Assembly (NCBI GenBank): GCA_009841435.1
Contig: VXLW01000015.1
Location: forward strand, 62,001-126,000
Reading direction: 5' to 3'
From: Dehalococcoidia bacterium
Lineage (GTDB): Bacteria > Chloroflexota > Dehalococcoidia > Tepidiformales > Tepidiformaceae
DNA length: 64,000 nucleotides
Shown here: piece by piece, positions 1-7,349 of the stretch
How positions within the stretch are numbered: the first letter of the stretch is position 1
Layout of the letters: each line of letters opens with the position of its first letter
Position numbers and translations under genes: made by a program
Notes under the pieces: generated by a model
The model's input: only the letters and a program-made list of their open reading frames with translations
What the model was told of the DNA's origin: nothing
The model's database searches: none

Positions 1-4
1 CAGG

Positions 5-889
5 CTACTCCTCTCCCTTTACGGGATGCTCGAACGACTCGCCCTTCACATGGCAGTAGATGGTGACGAGCACTCTCAGGTCGGGGCTGAGGTACTGCCC
101 GGGACACCTGCAATGCCTCTGAATCGCACGCACGTACTCCCCGGAGGAGTCGACCAGCTCCTTAGTGACGATGACCGAGGGGGCAGTTGTACGGCGTTCG
201 TAGTACTCACGTCTCTCCACCTCAACGACCACCTGGAGCCCGCCGGGCTTGATCTGGTAGTGGTAGAACGAAACCTGGGACTCCCAGACGTCCAAGCCAG
301 ATACTGCTTTCGTCTCGCTCTCTCCCTCGTAGGCGGCTAGTTCCATCCCCTCGGGGATGACGATTCTGTACTCGCCCACCCGGTACGTTCCGGGACCGTT
401 GTTCTCTTGAAGACGGGGCTCTTCCCCGGTGGCAGGCTTGGCACACTGACTCGTGGGAGTCCCCCTGACACTTGGGGGTGGTGTCTCGGTGGGCGGGGTA
501 GGCGGTAAAGCGATGGGCTCGGGCTCCCCGTTCCCCTGCAGGATCACCAGGATGACGGCCAAGGCCGCTACGCCAGCCAGTGTCACGGCTCCCACTCCCG
601 CCCACACAAGAGGGCGAGTGAGGGAGACGAAGCCGACTGGAGTCGCAAGCAGGGCCCGAAGCCGGCCTCGCTTGGCGGCGGCTTGCCAAGCAGCCAGCTG
701 ATGCCGGTCATGAAGGGCGAGCTTCCCCAGCATGTTCGAGATGTGGTACTTGACTGCATCCGGACTGACCCCGAGGCGTACGGCGATCTCGGCGTTCGTT
801 CCGCCCTTGCGCAACTCCTCAAGTACGCGCCACTCGGCGGGGGTCAGGATGTCAGGATGGCGTGGACGCCCGCCACGATTGCGCTCCAT
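5..889 (-). CDS. Membrane-anchored LuxR-type (HTH) one-component regulator
   Basis: 294 residues. The N-terminus (about residues 12-72) is a LuxR/GerE-type helix-turn-helix: it opens LTPAEWRVLEELRKGGTN and continues into EIAVRLGVSPDAVKYHIS, the usual recognition-helix pattern. A single hydrophobic segment lies at about 96-117, then a Pro/Thr-rich linker at about 122-145, then an extracytoplasmic domain of about 145 residues with no family I recognise. This layout suggests a regulator that senses something outside the membrane and binds DNA inside. No receiver domain is present. The ATG start has no Shine-Dalgarno but sits five bases after a TAGGAT box, so the mRNA may be leaderless. The stop codon lies just inside the left edge of the window. 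Target genes are unknown. Confidence 0.8.
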   Translation of the reverse strand: MERNRGGRPRHPDILTPAEWRVLEELRKGGTNAEIAVRLGVSPDAVKYHISNMLGKLALHDRHQLAAWQAAAKRGRLRALLATPVGFVSLTRPLVWAGVGAVTLAGVAALAVILVILQGNGEPEPIALPPTPPTETPPPSVRGTPTSQCAKPATGEEPRLQENNGPGTYRVGEYRIVIPEGMELAAYEGESETKAVSGLDVWESQVSFYHYQIKPGGLQVVVEVERREYYERRTTAPSVIVTKELVDSSGEYVRAIQRHCRCPGQYLSPDLRVLVTIYCHVKGESFEHPVKGEE

Positions 890-894
890 AGGTC

Positions 895-900
895 ATCCTA
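895..900 (-). promoter_or_regulatory. Candidate -10 box for the LuxR-type regulator
   Basis: Read on the minus strand, TAGGAT is followed by GACCT and then the ATG at 889. A start point six or seven bases after a -10 would fall on the start codon, so a leaderless mRNA is the simplest reading. No clear -35 is visible. Confidence 0.4.
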
Positions 901-999
901 TTGCGTGGCGTATGGGGGTTTCCCTACCCGACCAGGACGCGGGTGTCGTGGTCAGAGCCCGGCTGCGGGTTGGACGATGCTGCTCGTAGCAGAGCGGTA

Positions 1000-1071
1000 T
1001 ACCCCCGAGAGGACTCGAACCTCTGCCTTCGGCTCCGGAGGCCGACACTCTATCCGCTGAGCTACGGGGGC
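1000..1071 (-). tRNA. tRNA-Arg (anticodon CCG)
   Basis: Folds by eye on the minus strand into a complete cloverleaf: acceptor GCCCCCG with CGGGGGT (the first pair is G-U), D arm GCTC/GAGT, anticodon stem TCGGC/GCCGA with loop CTCCGGA, and T arm AGAGG-TTCGAGT-CCTCT. The loop gives anticodon CCG, reading arginine codon CGG. The 3' end is TA followed by TAC, so CCA is not encoded. Confidence 0.93.
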
Positions 1072-1084
1072 CCGGCGAGGCTCG

Positions 1085-1090
1085 ATGGTA
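1085..1090 (-). promoter_or_regulatory. Candidate -10 box for tRNA-Arg
   Basis: TACCAT on the minus strand lies 13 bases before the first base of the tRNA, suitable for a short 5' leader. No good -35 is visible. Confidence 0.3.
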
Positions 1091-1190
1091 GCGCGTCGGG
1101 GGCGCACTCGCACCAGCCTCGACCGCTCGGGCGGGAGTGCTACGATCGGGCGACACTTCGCGTCGTACCTCCGGAAGGGAGCCCTCCGCC

Positions 1191-1484
1191 ATGCCCATCT
1201 ACGAATTCAACTGCCCTTCGTGCGGACACGTTTTCGAGCGCAAGCGGCCAGTGACGAAGGCGGGCCAGGGGGCTCGCTGCCCGGAGTGCAACAAGATGGC
1301 GCAGCGCATCTTCGGCGCGGCGATCATCGGCGTGGGCGGTGGCGGCGACGATTTCGGCGACCTGAGTGATCTGGCCGGAATGCCGGATATGGCCGGAATG
1401 CCCGACATGGGTGGCGGCATGCCCGGTATGGGCGGCATGCCCGGCATGGACGGGCTCGACATGGGCGGCGACCTGGACTTCTAG
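1191..1484 (+). CDS. FmdB-family zinc ribbon protein with Met/Gly-rich tail
   Basis: 97 residues. The start MPIYEFNCPSCGHVFE followed by ARCPECNKMAQRIFG is the FmdB/CxxC_CxxC_SSSS regulatory-protein signature: two CxxC knuckles that should hold one zinc. From about residue 60 the protein becomes a low-complexity tail with repeated GMPDM and GMPGM units ending in an acidic stretch. The ATG at 1191 has GGAAGGGA about ten bases upstream, and a TACGAT box lies at 1141. The family is small, widespread and of unsettled function. The Met-rich tail is longer than usual and could bind a soft metal, which is only inference. Confidence 0.85.
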   Translation: MPIYEFNCPSCGHVFERKRPVTKAGQGARCPECNKMAQRIFGAAIIGVGGGGDDFGDLSDLAGMPDMAGMPDMGGGMPGMGGMPGMDGLDMGGDLDF

Positions 1485-1502
1485 CGCCCCGGCACAGGCC
1501 CC

Positions 1503-2447
1503 CTAGTACGGGTCGCGGCGGGAAAAGACTCGCCGCGGGTTCTCCACCATCATCGCGTTGATCTGCGCCTCACTGACGCCACGCTCCCGTAGCGCCGGGA
1601 GCACGTCGTTGCTGATGTGGAGGTAGTGCCAGTTCGGCGCCCACTCCTGGGATGAGGCACGCGGCATCGTGTCCATGAAGCAGTTCGTGTCGTGCGAGAG
1701 AACCATGCCTTCGGCGTAACCCATCTCGCAGAGCTTGACGATGGTGTCGACACGGCCCGCAGTGTTGAGGGTGCGGTCGATGCCGAAGCGGTCCATGCCG
1801 ATGACGCTGCCGCGATCCATGATGCGGCTCAGGTAGCCGGTGTCGTCGCTGTCGCCAGAATGGCCGATCACGACGCGCGTCAGGTCGACGCCCTCGCTCT
1901 CGAACACGTCCTGCTGGGCGAGTCCCGACTCGGTGGAGACATCGGTATGGGTGCTGATGGGAACGCCCGTGCGGCGATGCGTACGGGCGCCCGCCCGCAG
2001 CATGACCTCGTTTTCGGCGTCGACGGTGGGCTGGGTGGCCAGCTTGATGACGCCAGCGCGGACGTCGCTGCCCTCGATGCCCTGCTCGATGTCGCGCACG
2101 AAGAGGTCGGCGATGGCGTCGCTCTCCATCTGCTTGAAGAGGTTGGGGGGCTGCCGCCAGACGCCGGTGCACATGACGATGTTGAGGTCGACCTGGCGGG
2201 CGACCTCCGACACCATGGCAGCGTCGCGGCCGAGGTCGATGGTGGTCAGGTCGACGATTGAGTCGATGCCGGCGGCCTTCAGCTCGCGGAAGCGCTCGAC
2301 GGCGTTGGCGACCTCGGCATCGCGGTCCCAGAGCTCGGGCCAGGCCTCGTACACGCCCGGCGAGCGGATGAACACGTGCTCGTGCATGAGGGTGGCGCCC
2401 AGGTCGGTGTGCTCGATGGCGCCGGCGGCGGTGGGGATGGTGACCAT
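1503..2447 (-). CDS. Phosphotriesterase-family metal-dependent hydrolase
   Basis: 314 residues, the normal length for the phosphotriesterase/lactonase branch of the amidohydrolase superfamily. All binuclear-metal ligands can be placed: HEH (H22 and H24), the bridging lysine K135 in VIKLAT, H167 in ISTHTD, H196 in GHSGD and D253 in LSHDTN. It should therefore be an active TIM-barrel hydrolase. Members act on phosphotriesters or lactones, and the substrate cannot be told from sequence. GGAGG lies a few bases before the ATG. It is transcribed away from the thioesterase gene at 2506, with both promoters in the 58-base gap. It converges with the FmdB-type gene. Confidence 0.87.
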   Translation of the reverse strand: MVTIPTAAGAIEHTDLGATLMHEHVFIRSPGVYEAWPELWDRDAEVANAVERFRELKAAGIDSIVDLTTIDLGRDAAMVSEVARQVDLNIVMCTGVWRQPPNLFKQMESDAIADLFVRDIEQGIEGSDVRAGVIKLATQPTVDAENEVMLRAGARTHRRTGVPISTHTDVSTESGLAQQDVFESEGVDLTRVVIGHSGDSDDTGYLSRIMDRGSVIGMDRFGIDRTLNTAGRVDTIVKLCEMGYAEGMVLSHDTNCFMDTMPRASSQEWAPNWHYLHISNDVLPALRERGVSEAQINAMMVENPRRVFSRRDPY

Positions 2448-2505
2448 GCCTGCCTCCGTGACCGAGTCGCTGGCGGGCGGCAGTATACGGGGCGGGGGAA
2501 CGGCG

Positions 2506-2925
2506 ATGGACCTGGCGATGGCAGAGCTGGTGGCGGCCGGCCAGATTCCCTACTGGTCGCTGCTGGGCATCGAGCTCGTGGACGCAGAACGCGGGCACGT
2601 AACGCTGCGGCTCCCGATGCGCGGGGAGCTCGCGACGCGCCGCCCCGACGTGATGCACGGAGGCGCGATCGCCTCGCTCGTCGACGCGGCCTCGGGATCG
2701 GCGGTGGCAACGCTGCGTGACCCGGAGGACGAAACCTGGGCCGGTCACGCGACGACGGACCTGAACGTCTCGTACCTGCGGGCGGTGCGGGGGGAGGCGC
2801 GAGCCGAGGGGCGGGTGCTGCGGGCGGGCCGGACGACGGTGTTCGTGGCGGTCGAGGTGCGGGACGAGGCGGGGGAACTGGCGGCGGCGGGACGCGTGAC
2901 GTACGCGATCGCGCGGCGGGGGTAA
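2506..2925 (+). CDS. PaaI-type hotdog-fold thioesterase
   Basis: 139 residues. The central motif RRPDVMHGGAIASLVDAASG is the hotdog helix of PaaI/YdiI-type acyl-CoA thioesterases, with the conserved HGG and the acidic residue (D in LVDAA) where the catalytic residue sits. The C-terminal half (LNVSYLRAV, then GRVLRAGRTTVFVAVEVRD) gives the expected beta-sheet. The ATG at 2506 follows GGGGGAA, and a TATACG box lies about 17 bases further up. The likely role is hydrolysis of an acyl- or aryl-CoA in the cytoplasm. The specific substrate is not visible. Confidence 0.85.
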   Translation: MDLAMAELVAAGQIPYWSLLGIELVDAERGHVTLRLPMRGELATRRPDVMHGGAIASLVDAASGSAVATLRDPEDETWAGHATTDLNVSYLRAVRGEARAEGRVLRAGRTTVFVAVEVRDEAGELAAAGRVTYAIARRG

Positions 2926-2992
2926 GCACCGGCAGGTCCGACGCCTGCTATCGTGAGGGGGCGGCCCCGGCATGGGGCGAGGAGAGTCGCCG

Positions 2993-3325
2993 GTGGGTGC
3001 GAAGGACTTCCAGAACCTGACGGAGATGGCCGAGCTCGACGCGCTGTTCGAGCGCTCTCGCGAGAGCGACATTGTGCTGTTCCTGCACGACTACTGGTGC
3101 CCCATCTCGAGCCGCGCCTACGACGAGATGTCGCTGGTGGAGGGCGAGATCGCACTCATCGACGTGGCCGAGGGACGCGAACTGACTCGGTCGGTTGAGA
3201 CGCGCACGGGCGTGAAGCACGAGTCGCCACAGGTGCTGATCCTGCGGGATGCGCGGGCGCGGTGGGCGGCCTCGCACGGAAGCATCACACACGAGGCGGT
3301 GGGCGAAGCGATCGGAGTCTCGTAG
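2993..3325 (+). CDS. YtxJ-like (DUF2847) monothiol redox protein
   Basis: 110 residues. It has a thioredoxin-like fold with a single-cysteine site in FLHDYWCPISSRAYDEM and the later segment VKHESPQVLIL, matching the YtxJ family described as bacillithiol-linked in Firmicutes. The start is set at GTG 2993 because GGAGAG lies seven bases before it. An in-frame ATG at 2972 has no ribosome site and would add seven residues. A TATCGT box lies at about 2950. The presumed job is reducing mixed thiol disulfides. Whether this organism makes bacillithiol is not shown here. Confidence 0.75.
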   Translation: MGAKDFQNLTEMAELDALFERSRESDIVLFLHDYWCPISSRAYDEMSLVEGEIALIDVAEGRELTRSVETRTGVKHESPQVLILRDARARWAASHGSITHEAVGEAIGVS

Positions 3326-3350
3326 GGGGGCAGGCGCGGATGGCGGTTGG

Positions 3351-3863
3351 TCAGCGCGATTCGCGCAGGCTCTCGCTGCTGCGGTCGAGCGCTTCGAGAA
3401 CGGTACGAATATCGGCCTGCAGCCGCTCGATGACGCTGACTGCGTAGCGGTCGGCATCCTGGAGTTGGCTGGCGGCGGCCTCGGCGGCCTCGCTCAGGTG
3501 GGCGGCCGCGGTGGCGTCGGCATCGGCGACGGTCTGCCGGGCGCGCGCCTCGGCATTCATGATGATGTCCTGGCTGCGCTGCTGCGCTTCCTGCACCACC
3601 GAGGTCTCGCTTACCAGGTGCACGCGCTGCCGCTCCGCCTCCTCGATCACGGCCTGTCCGTGCTCCTTGGCGTCGCGCAGGAGTTGCTCGCGCTGTTCGA
3701 GCACCTGGGCGGCCTGACGGACGTTGTCGGGAACGGCGAGGCGCAGCTGGTCGACGAGATCGAGGATGGCGCGGCGCTCGACGACAAGGTTGCCGCCCAC
3801 GGGCAGGCGACGCGCGTCCACAACGAGGGTCTCAAGACGGGCGATGAGATCGAGGAGTTCCAC
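3351..3863 (-). CDS. SepIVA/DivIVA-like coiled-coil protein
   Basis: 170 residues, almost wholly predicted helix and coiled coil. A short N-terminal segment (about 1-45, LLDLIARLETLVVDARR and so on) is followed by a long Ala/Glu/Gln-rich heptad stretch to the end. There is no signal peptide or membrane segment. The gene starts with GTG 15 bases after coaD in the rsmD-coaD operon. In actinobacteria a coiled-coil DivIVA-like/SepIVA protein, often mis-annotated as an ATP synthase subunit, sits at this same place. A role in division or envelope growth is therefore a reasonable inference from synteny and shape, not from a catalytic motif. Confidence 0.6.
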   Translation of the reverse strand: MELLDLIARLETLVVDARRLPVGGNLVVERRAILDLVDQLRLAVPDNVRQAAQVLEQREQLLRDAKEHGQAVIEEAERQRVHLVSETSVVQEAQQRSQDIIMNAEARARQTVADADATAAAHLSEAAEAAASQLQDADRYAVSVIERLQADIRTVLEALDRSSESLRESR

Positions 3864-3878
3864 GGGGGCCTCCCCCGG

Positions 3879-4364
3879 TCAGGCCTGGAGGCCGACCCGC
3901 TCGCGTATGGCGGCGCGTACGTGGTCCGGGACAAGGCCGTCCACGTCGTAGCCGAGCTGGGAGACCTCGCGCACGCGGCTGGCGCTCACGTAGATGTACT
4001 CGTGGTTCGTCATCAGGTAGACGGACTCGATCGAGGGCGCCATCTTGCGGTTCATGAGGGCCATGTCGAACTCGTACTCGAAGTCGCCGCCGCCACGGAT
4101 ACCGCGCACGATCGCAACGGCGCCCCGGTTCTTCGCGAACTCGACGGTGAGTCCCTCGAGCATCTCGACCTCGACGTTGGGAAGCTCCTTGACGGCTTCG
4201 CGGAAGAGCTCGATGCGTTCCTCGCAGGTGAACATGGTGCTCTTCTCGCGCCCGCGGATGACGGCGACGATTACCTCATCGAAGAGGCCGGTCATGCGCT
4301 TGACGAGATCGAGGTGCCCGTTGGTAACGGGATCGAATGCACCCGGGAATATCGCGGTTCTCAT
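3879..4364 (-). CDS. coaD: Phosphopantetheine adenylyltransferase
   Basis: 161 residues, the normal length. It begins MRTAIFPGAFDPVTNGHLDL, containing the nucleotidyltransferase TxGHxD-type motif (NGHLDL). It also carries AIVRGIRGGGDFEYE and the C-terminal YVSASRVREVSQLGYDV, all hallmarks of CoaD. The enzyme transfers AMP from ATP to 4'-phosphopantetheine, the penultimate step of coenzyme A synthesis, in the cytoplasm. The ATG overlaps the end of rsmD by four bases (ATGA), so the two are translationally coupled. rsmD-coaD is a very common gene pair. Confidence 0.97.
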   Translation of the reverse strand: MRTAIFPGAFDPVTNGHLDLVKRMTGLFDEVIVAVIRGREKSTMFTCEERIELFREAVKELPNVEVEMLEGLTVEFAKNRGAVAIVRGIRGGGDFEYEFDMALMNRKMAPSIESVYLMTNHEYIYVSASRVREVSQLGYDVDGLVPDHVRAAIRERVGLQA

Positions 4365-4921
4365 TCACCCTCCAAGGCCACGAAGAACGCCACAGCGGTA
4401 TCGCCGTAGACCCGCCGATCGGACAAATTCAGGCCGAGCGGGCGTTCTGGAGGATTGTATCGGCTCCGATGCTCATAGACGACCAGACCGCCCTCGGCGA
4501 GGAGCGCCCCGACCGCGCTGAGCGTAGGCAGCCCCTGCTCGGAGTCGTAGGGAGGGTCGAGGAAGATAAGGTCGAAGGGGCCGTCGGCGGCATCGAGTGC
4601 GCCCGGCAGAGCGCCCCGGACGACCGACCCCCGTTCGGCCACCTCGGCGCGGGCGAGGCTCTGGACGATCGCGCGAGCGGACGATCGGTGGTTCTCGACG
4701 AAGACGGCGCGGGCGGCCCCCCGGCTGAGGGCTTCGATGCCGAGGGCGCCGGTGCCAGCGAAGAGGTCAAGCACCGCGGCATCCTCAATGCGCGTGGCGA
4801 GCACGTTGAAGATGGCCTCGCGCACGCGGGCGCTGGTGGGGCGCAGACGAGCGCCGCCCGGCTCGGCCAGCTGGAAGCCGCGCAGGGCGCCGCCGGTGAC
4901 GCGGACGCGGGTCTGCGGCAC
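4361..4921 (-). CDS. rsmD: 16S rRNA (guanine966-N2)-methyltransferase
   Basis: 186 residues. It has the SAM-binding motif LDLFAGTGALGIEALSRGA and the catalytic DLIFLDPPY (the N-methylase D/N-PPY motif), plus the typical RsmD opening GGALRGFQLAEP. It methylates N2 of G966 of 16S rRNA in the 30S subunit. The start is GTG at 4921, immediately adjacent to the stop of the upstream GH18-like gene. Its end overlaps coaD by four bases. Confidence 0.95.
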   Translation of the reverse strand: MPQTRVRVTGGALRGFQLAEPGGARLRPTSARVREAIFNVLATRIEDAAVLDLFAGTGALGIEALSRGAARAVFVENHRSSARAIVQSLARAEVAERGSVVRGALPGALDAADGPFDLIFLDPPYDSEQGLPTLSAVGALLAEGGLVVYEHRSRYNPPERPLGLNLSDRRVYGDTAVAFFVALEGE

Positions 4922-6598
4922 TCAGGGAGCCTCCTCGGGCTCTTCGGTTTCGGCCGGGGGAAGGGCGAGCACGATGCGGCTCTCGAAACGCTCGACACCG
5001 TCGCTGAGGGTGAGCGTAACGATGTAGGAGCCGGCCTCCAGCGGGGTCTGCCAGGTGACGAGGCCGCGATCACCGCCCACGAGGCTGCCTGCCGTGACCT
5101 TCCACTGCGGGAGGAGGTGGGAGTGGCTGGGCTGCTGGAGCACGGGCTGCCCGGACGCCACGAAGGGTTCGACGGCGATCCAGATGTTGCCGAGGAAGTC
5201 GTTGTCGCTCGAGTCCTCCACCGCGAGGCCGCCGAGGTTGAAGACGCTTACGAACTCGAGCTTGAAGCCCGCGCTGAAGGAATTCTCGAGCCAGACAGTG
5301 CGGCCGCCGTTCAGCTTGTAGGTGAAGGCGACAGTTGCCGTCTCCGCCTGCCAGCGCAGGCCGCTCAGTCCCTCGTCGCGGTCGATATTGACGCCCACGA
5401 TCTGGACGTCGCTGCCCGCCACGAGGCTCTCGCTGCGGATGGCGAGCTTGCTGGCGACCGTCATCGCCTCGGCAAGGGTGAGCGGGCGGATGCCGTCCCC
5501 CGACTTTTCGGAGGCGTAGGGCGTGATCGTGAGGATCACCTTGCCGGGGTCGACCAGGGAGGTGATGTGATCCAGCACCTCGGGCATGTGCAGCCGGTAG
5601 GTGCTCTGGTCGCGGACCGGGGCAATCTTGATGAGGTCCGCCGACTCGCCGAGGGCGGCCCAGTCGTACGCCCCCTCGTCGATGCGGTCGATGGCCTTGA
5701 GGGGAGCGGGGAGGGTGAGGGTGAGCGTCTTGCCCTGCGAGTGCAGCCCTTCGGCCAACTCGGAGATGAAGAGGGTGAAGGAGGTGCGGTGGTCGGCGCG
5801 CAGATCCAGATAGGCGATGTCGATGCCGGAGAGGCGGTGGGCGGCGACGCGCTGGAGGATCTGTTGGACGTGGTTCGTGCGATCGGCCCCGGTCGACAGG
5901 ATGTTGTCCACGCTGGGGACGGTTCCGTCGATCTCGGCGGAGGCGGAGATGACAGGGTAGTGGAGGGCCGTAGTCGGGGGGCGGGGGCTCGGCTGGCCCC
6001 GGAGGGAGCCGTCGGGCGCGGGCGTGAAGTCGAGCGTGTGAACAACGGTCGCGAGGAGGGCGGCGGTGGGGTGGAGGGTGTCGCCCGGCGCCAGGTAGGC
6101 GACCACCTGTCGTCCCTCGTTTAGTCGCCGGAACACCGCGAGGAAGCGGGGGGGATCGGCGAAGATGCCGGTGGCCCGCTCGCCGATCTCGTCGAGGGCG
6201 GCGCTGGCCACGGGCTCCCATATCTGGCTCTCGGCGTTGTAGCCGTAGAAGCTCAGACCGCGCCCATCCATGGTCGGGACTTCAAGGGGGATCGTGATCT
6301 GCAGGTCGAAGCCGTCGGGCAGAGGCTCCGCGTTCGGGTTCCGCTCGAAAAGCCTGCTGTGCAGGTCGAAGTCGGAGGGGATGTCGATCTCGGATGCGGT
6401 GGCCTCGCAGTAGGCGTCGGTGCACTCTCCGGGTGAACGGCCGAAGAAGAACCAGATGAGGACGCCGACGGCGATGACGGCGATCGCGATGACCGCGAGA
6501 ACCACGAAGCGCACGGGTGACGGGCGGCGACCGTCCGAGAAAGCCGAGCGCTGCACCGCTCCCCCGGCATAGCCGCGACGGGGTCCGGGCCGGATCAC
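4922..6598 (-). CDS. Membrane-anchored GH18-like protein, probable pseudoenzyme
   Basis: 558 residues from a GTG at 6598, chosen because GGGAGGA lies five bases upstream; a TTG at 6628 would add ten residues without such a site. One transmembrane helix at about residues 30-55 would leave the rest outside. The middle (about 220-430) resembles the glycoside hydrolase 18 barrel of YaaH/chitinase-like proteins: GIDIAYLDLR fits the fourth strand, followed by LAEGLHSQGKTLTLTLPAP. In the catalytic pattern DGxDxDxE this protein reads SGIDIAYL, so the acid glutamate and two aspartates are lost. A carbohydrate-binding rather than cleaving role is likely. The C-terminus (about 450-550) looks like a beta-sandwich of PKD/Ig type. 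It heads the rsmD-coaD operon. Confidence 0.65.
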   Translation of the reverse strand: MIRPGPRRGYAGGAVQRSAFSDGRRPSPVRFVVLAVIAIAVIAVGVLIWFFFGRSPGECTDAYCEATASEIDIPSDFDLHSRLFERNPNAEPLPDGFDLQITIPLEVPTMDGRGLSFYGYNAESQIWEPVASAALDEIGERATGIFADPPRFLAVFRRLNEGRQVVAYLAPGDTLHPTAALLATVVHTLDFTPAPDGSLRGQPSPRPPTTALHYPVISASAEIDGTVPSVDNILSTGADRTNHVQQILQRVAAHRLSGIDIAYLDLRADHRTSFTLFISELAEGLHSQGKTLTLTLPAPLKAIDRIDEGAYDWAALGESADLIKIAPVRDQSTYRLHMPEVLDHITSLVDPGKVILTITPYASEKSGDGIRPLTLAEAMTVASKLAIRSESLVAGSDVQIVGVNIDRDEGLSGLRWQAETATVAFTYKLNGGRTVWLENSFSAGFKLEFVSVFNLGGLAVEDSSDNDFLGNIWIAVEPFVASGQPVLQQPSHSHLLPQWKVTAGSLVGGDRGLVTWQTPLEAGSYIVTLTLSDGVERFESRIVLALPPAETEEPEEAP

Positions 6599-6737
6599 CG
6601 CGCTCCTCCCACAGGAGACGCCGCGCAAGCGCGGGCCAAACGATTGAACGCGAAGGCAAGCACCGGAAGCATCAGAGGCGATTATCGCTTACCAGCGCCC
6701 AACATCCAGAGCGGGGAAGGGACGGGCGCCACTACGT

Positions 6738-6743
6738 TATACT
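6738..6743 (+). promoter_or_regulatory. Candidate -10 box for greA
   Basis: TATACT, one base off consensus, in the 200-base gap between the divergent GH18-like gene and greA. It predicts an mRNA leader of about 50 bases that contains the strong hairpin at 6752-6781. Confidence 0.5.
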
Positions 6744-6751
6744 TGTGCTTC

Positions 6752-6781
6752 CGCGAGCGGCCTCCCCGGAGGCGGCTCGCG
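6752..6781 (+). promoter_or_regulatory. Strong hairpin in the greA 5' leader
   Basis: CGCGAGC, G, GCCTCC, loop CC, GGAGGC, G, GCTCGCG: two perfect stems of seven and six pairs separated by one G-G mismatch. It lies about eight bases after the predicted transcription start and 20 bases before the greA ATG. It has no T-run, so it is not a standard terminator. It could slow polymerase, stabilise the mRNA or be an autoregulation site. Confidence 0.55.
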
Positions 6782-6801
6782 TTCGTGAAGGCAGCAAAAT
6801 C

Positions 6802-7269
6802 ATGTCACAAGATCCAGTGCCGATGACCGAGGAAGGCGTGGCCAGGCTCCACGAGGAGCTTGAGGGCCTGAAGGCCGATCGCAAGACCGTCGCTGACCAC
6901 ATCCACAAGGCCCGCGAGCTGGGCACGAGCCAGAACGACGCCGAATACGACAACGCGAAACAGGAGCAGAGCCTGCTCGAAGGGAAGATCCTCAACCTGG
7001 AGGACCTCCTGCGACGGGCGGTCATCATCGACGAGGAGGGCGCGCACCACGCCTCGCGCGTGGTGGTGGGGAGCGGCGTGAAGGTGCGGCAGGGCAGGAA
7101 GACCCTGCACTACCAGATCGTCGGTCCGCCGGAAGCGAACGCCGCCGAAGGCCGCATCTCGAACGAATCGCCCATCGGCGCAGCCCTGCTCGGGCGAGCC
7201 AAGGGCGACGAAGTCGAGATCACCGTGCCGAGCGGCGTCATCAAGCTGAAGGTGCTCGAAATCGATTAG
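6802..7269 (+). CDS. greA: Transcription elongation factor GreA family, tip residues altered
   Basis: 155 residues, normal GreA length. There is an N-terminal coiled-coil hairpin (about 10-80) and a C-terminal FKBP-like domain with ISNESPIGAALLGRAKGDEV and the final VPSGVIKLKVLEI. GreA rescues backtracked RNA polymerase by stimulating transcript cleavage through acidic residues at the coiled-coil tip. Escherichia coli has GDLKENAEY (D41, E44); this protein has GTSQNDAEY, so those two positions are T42 and N45, with one Asp shifted to position 46. Cleavage stimulation may be weakened or changed. The ATG at 6802 is the family start. Confidence 0.9.
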   Translation: MSQDPVPMTEEGVARLHEELEGLKADRKTVADHIHKARELGTSQNDAEYDNAKQEQSLLEGKILNLEDLLRRAVIIDEEGAHHASRVVVGSGVKVRQGRKTLHYQIVGPPEANAAEGRISNESPIGAALLGRAKGDEVEITVPSGVIKLKVLEID

Positions 7270-7296
7270 CGAGGCGGCGCCACGGGTACATCCGGA

Positions 7297-7320
7297 GAGG
7301 GCCGCCAACCGGTGGCCCTC
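7297..7320 (+). terminator. Hairpin after greA, weak terminator candidate
   Basis: GAGGGCCGCC, loop AACC, GGTGGCCCTC: a ten-pair stem with one G-U pair in the 80-base gap between greA and lysS. It is followed by GTTGCTG rather than a T-run, so it may instead be an mRNA-stabilising or partial terminator. Confidence 0.35.
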
Positions 7321-7349
7321 GTTGCTGTAAGAAGGGGACTGAGACGAGC

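Noticed and set aside
1570-3072. Minus-strand open frame of 500 codons
   Set aside because: Arg/His/Pro-rich translation antisense to the thioesterase and out of frame with the phosphotriesterase gene; no motif.
4337-6124. Long plus-strand open frame of 595 codons over rsmD and the GH18-like gene
   Set aside because: It is the antisense of clear genes with intact motifs, and its composition (runs of Gly, Glu, Asp, Val) is the usual GC-rich shadow pattern.
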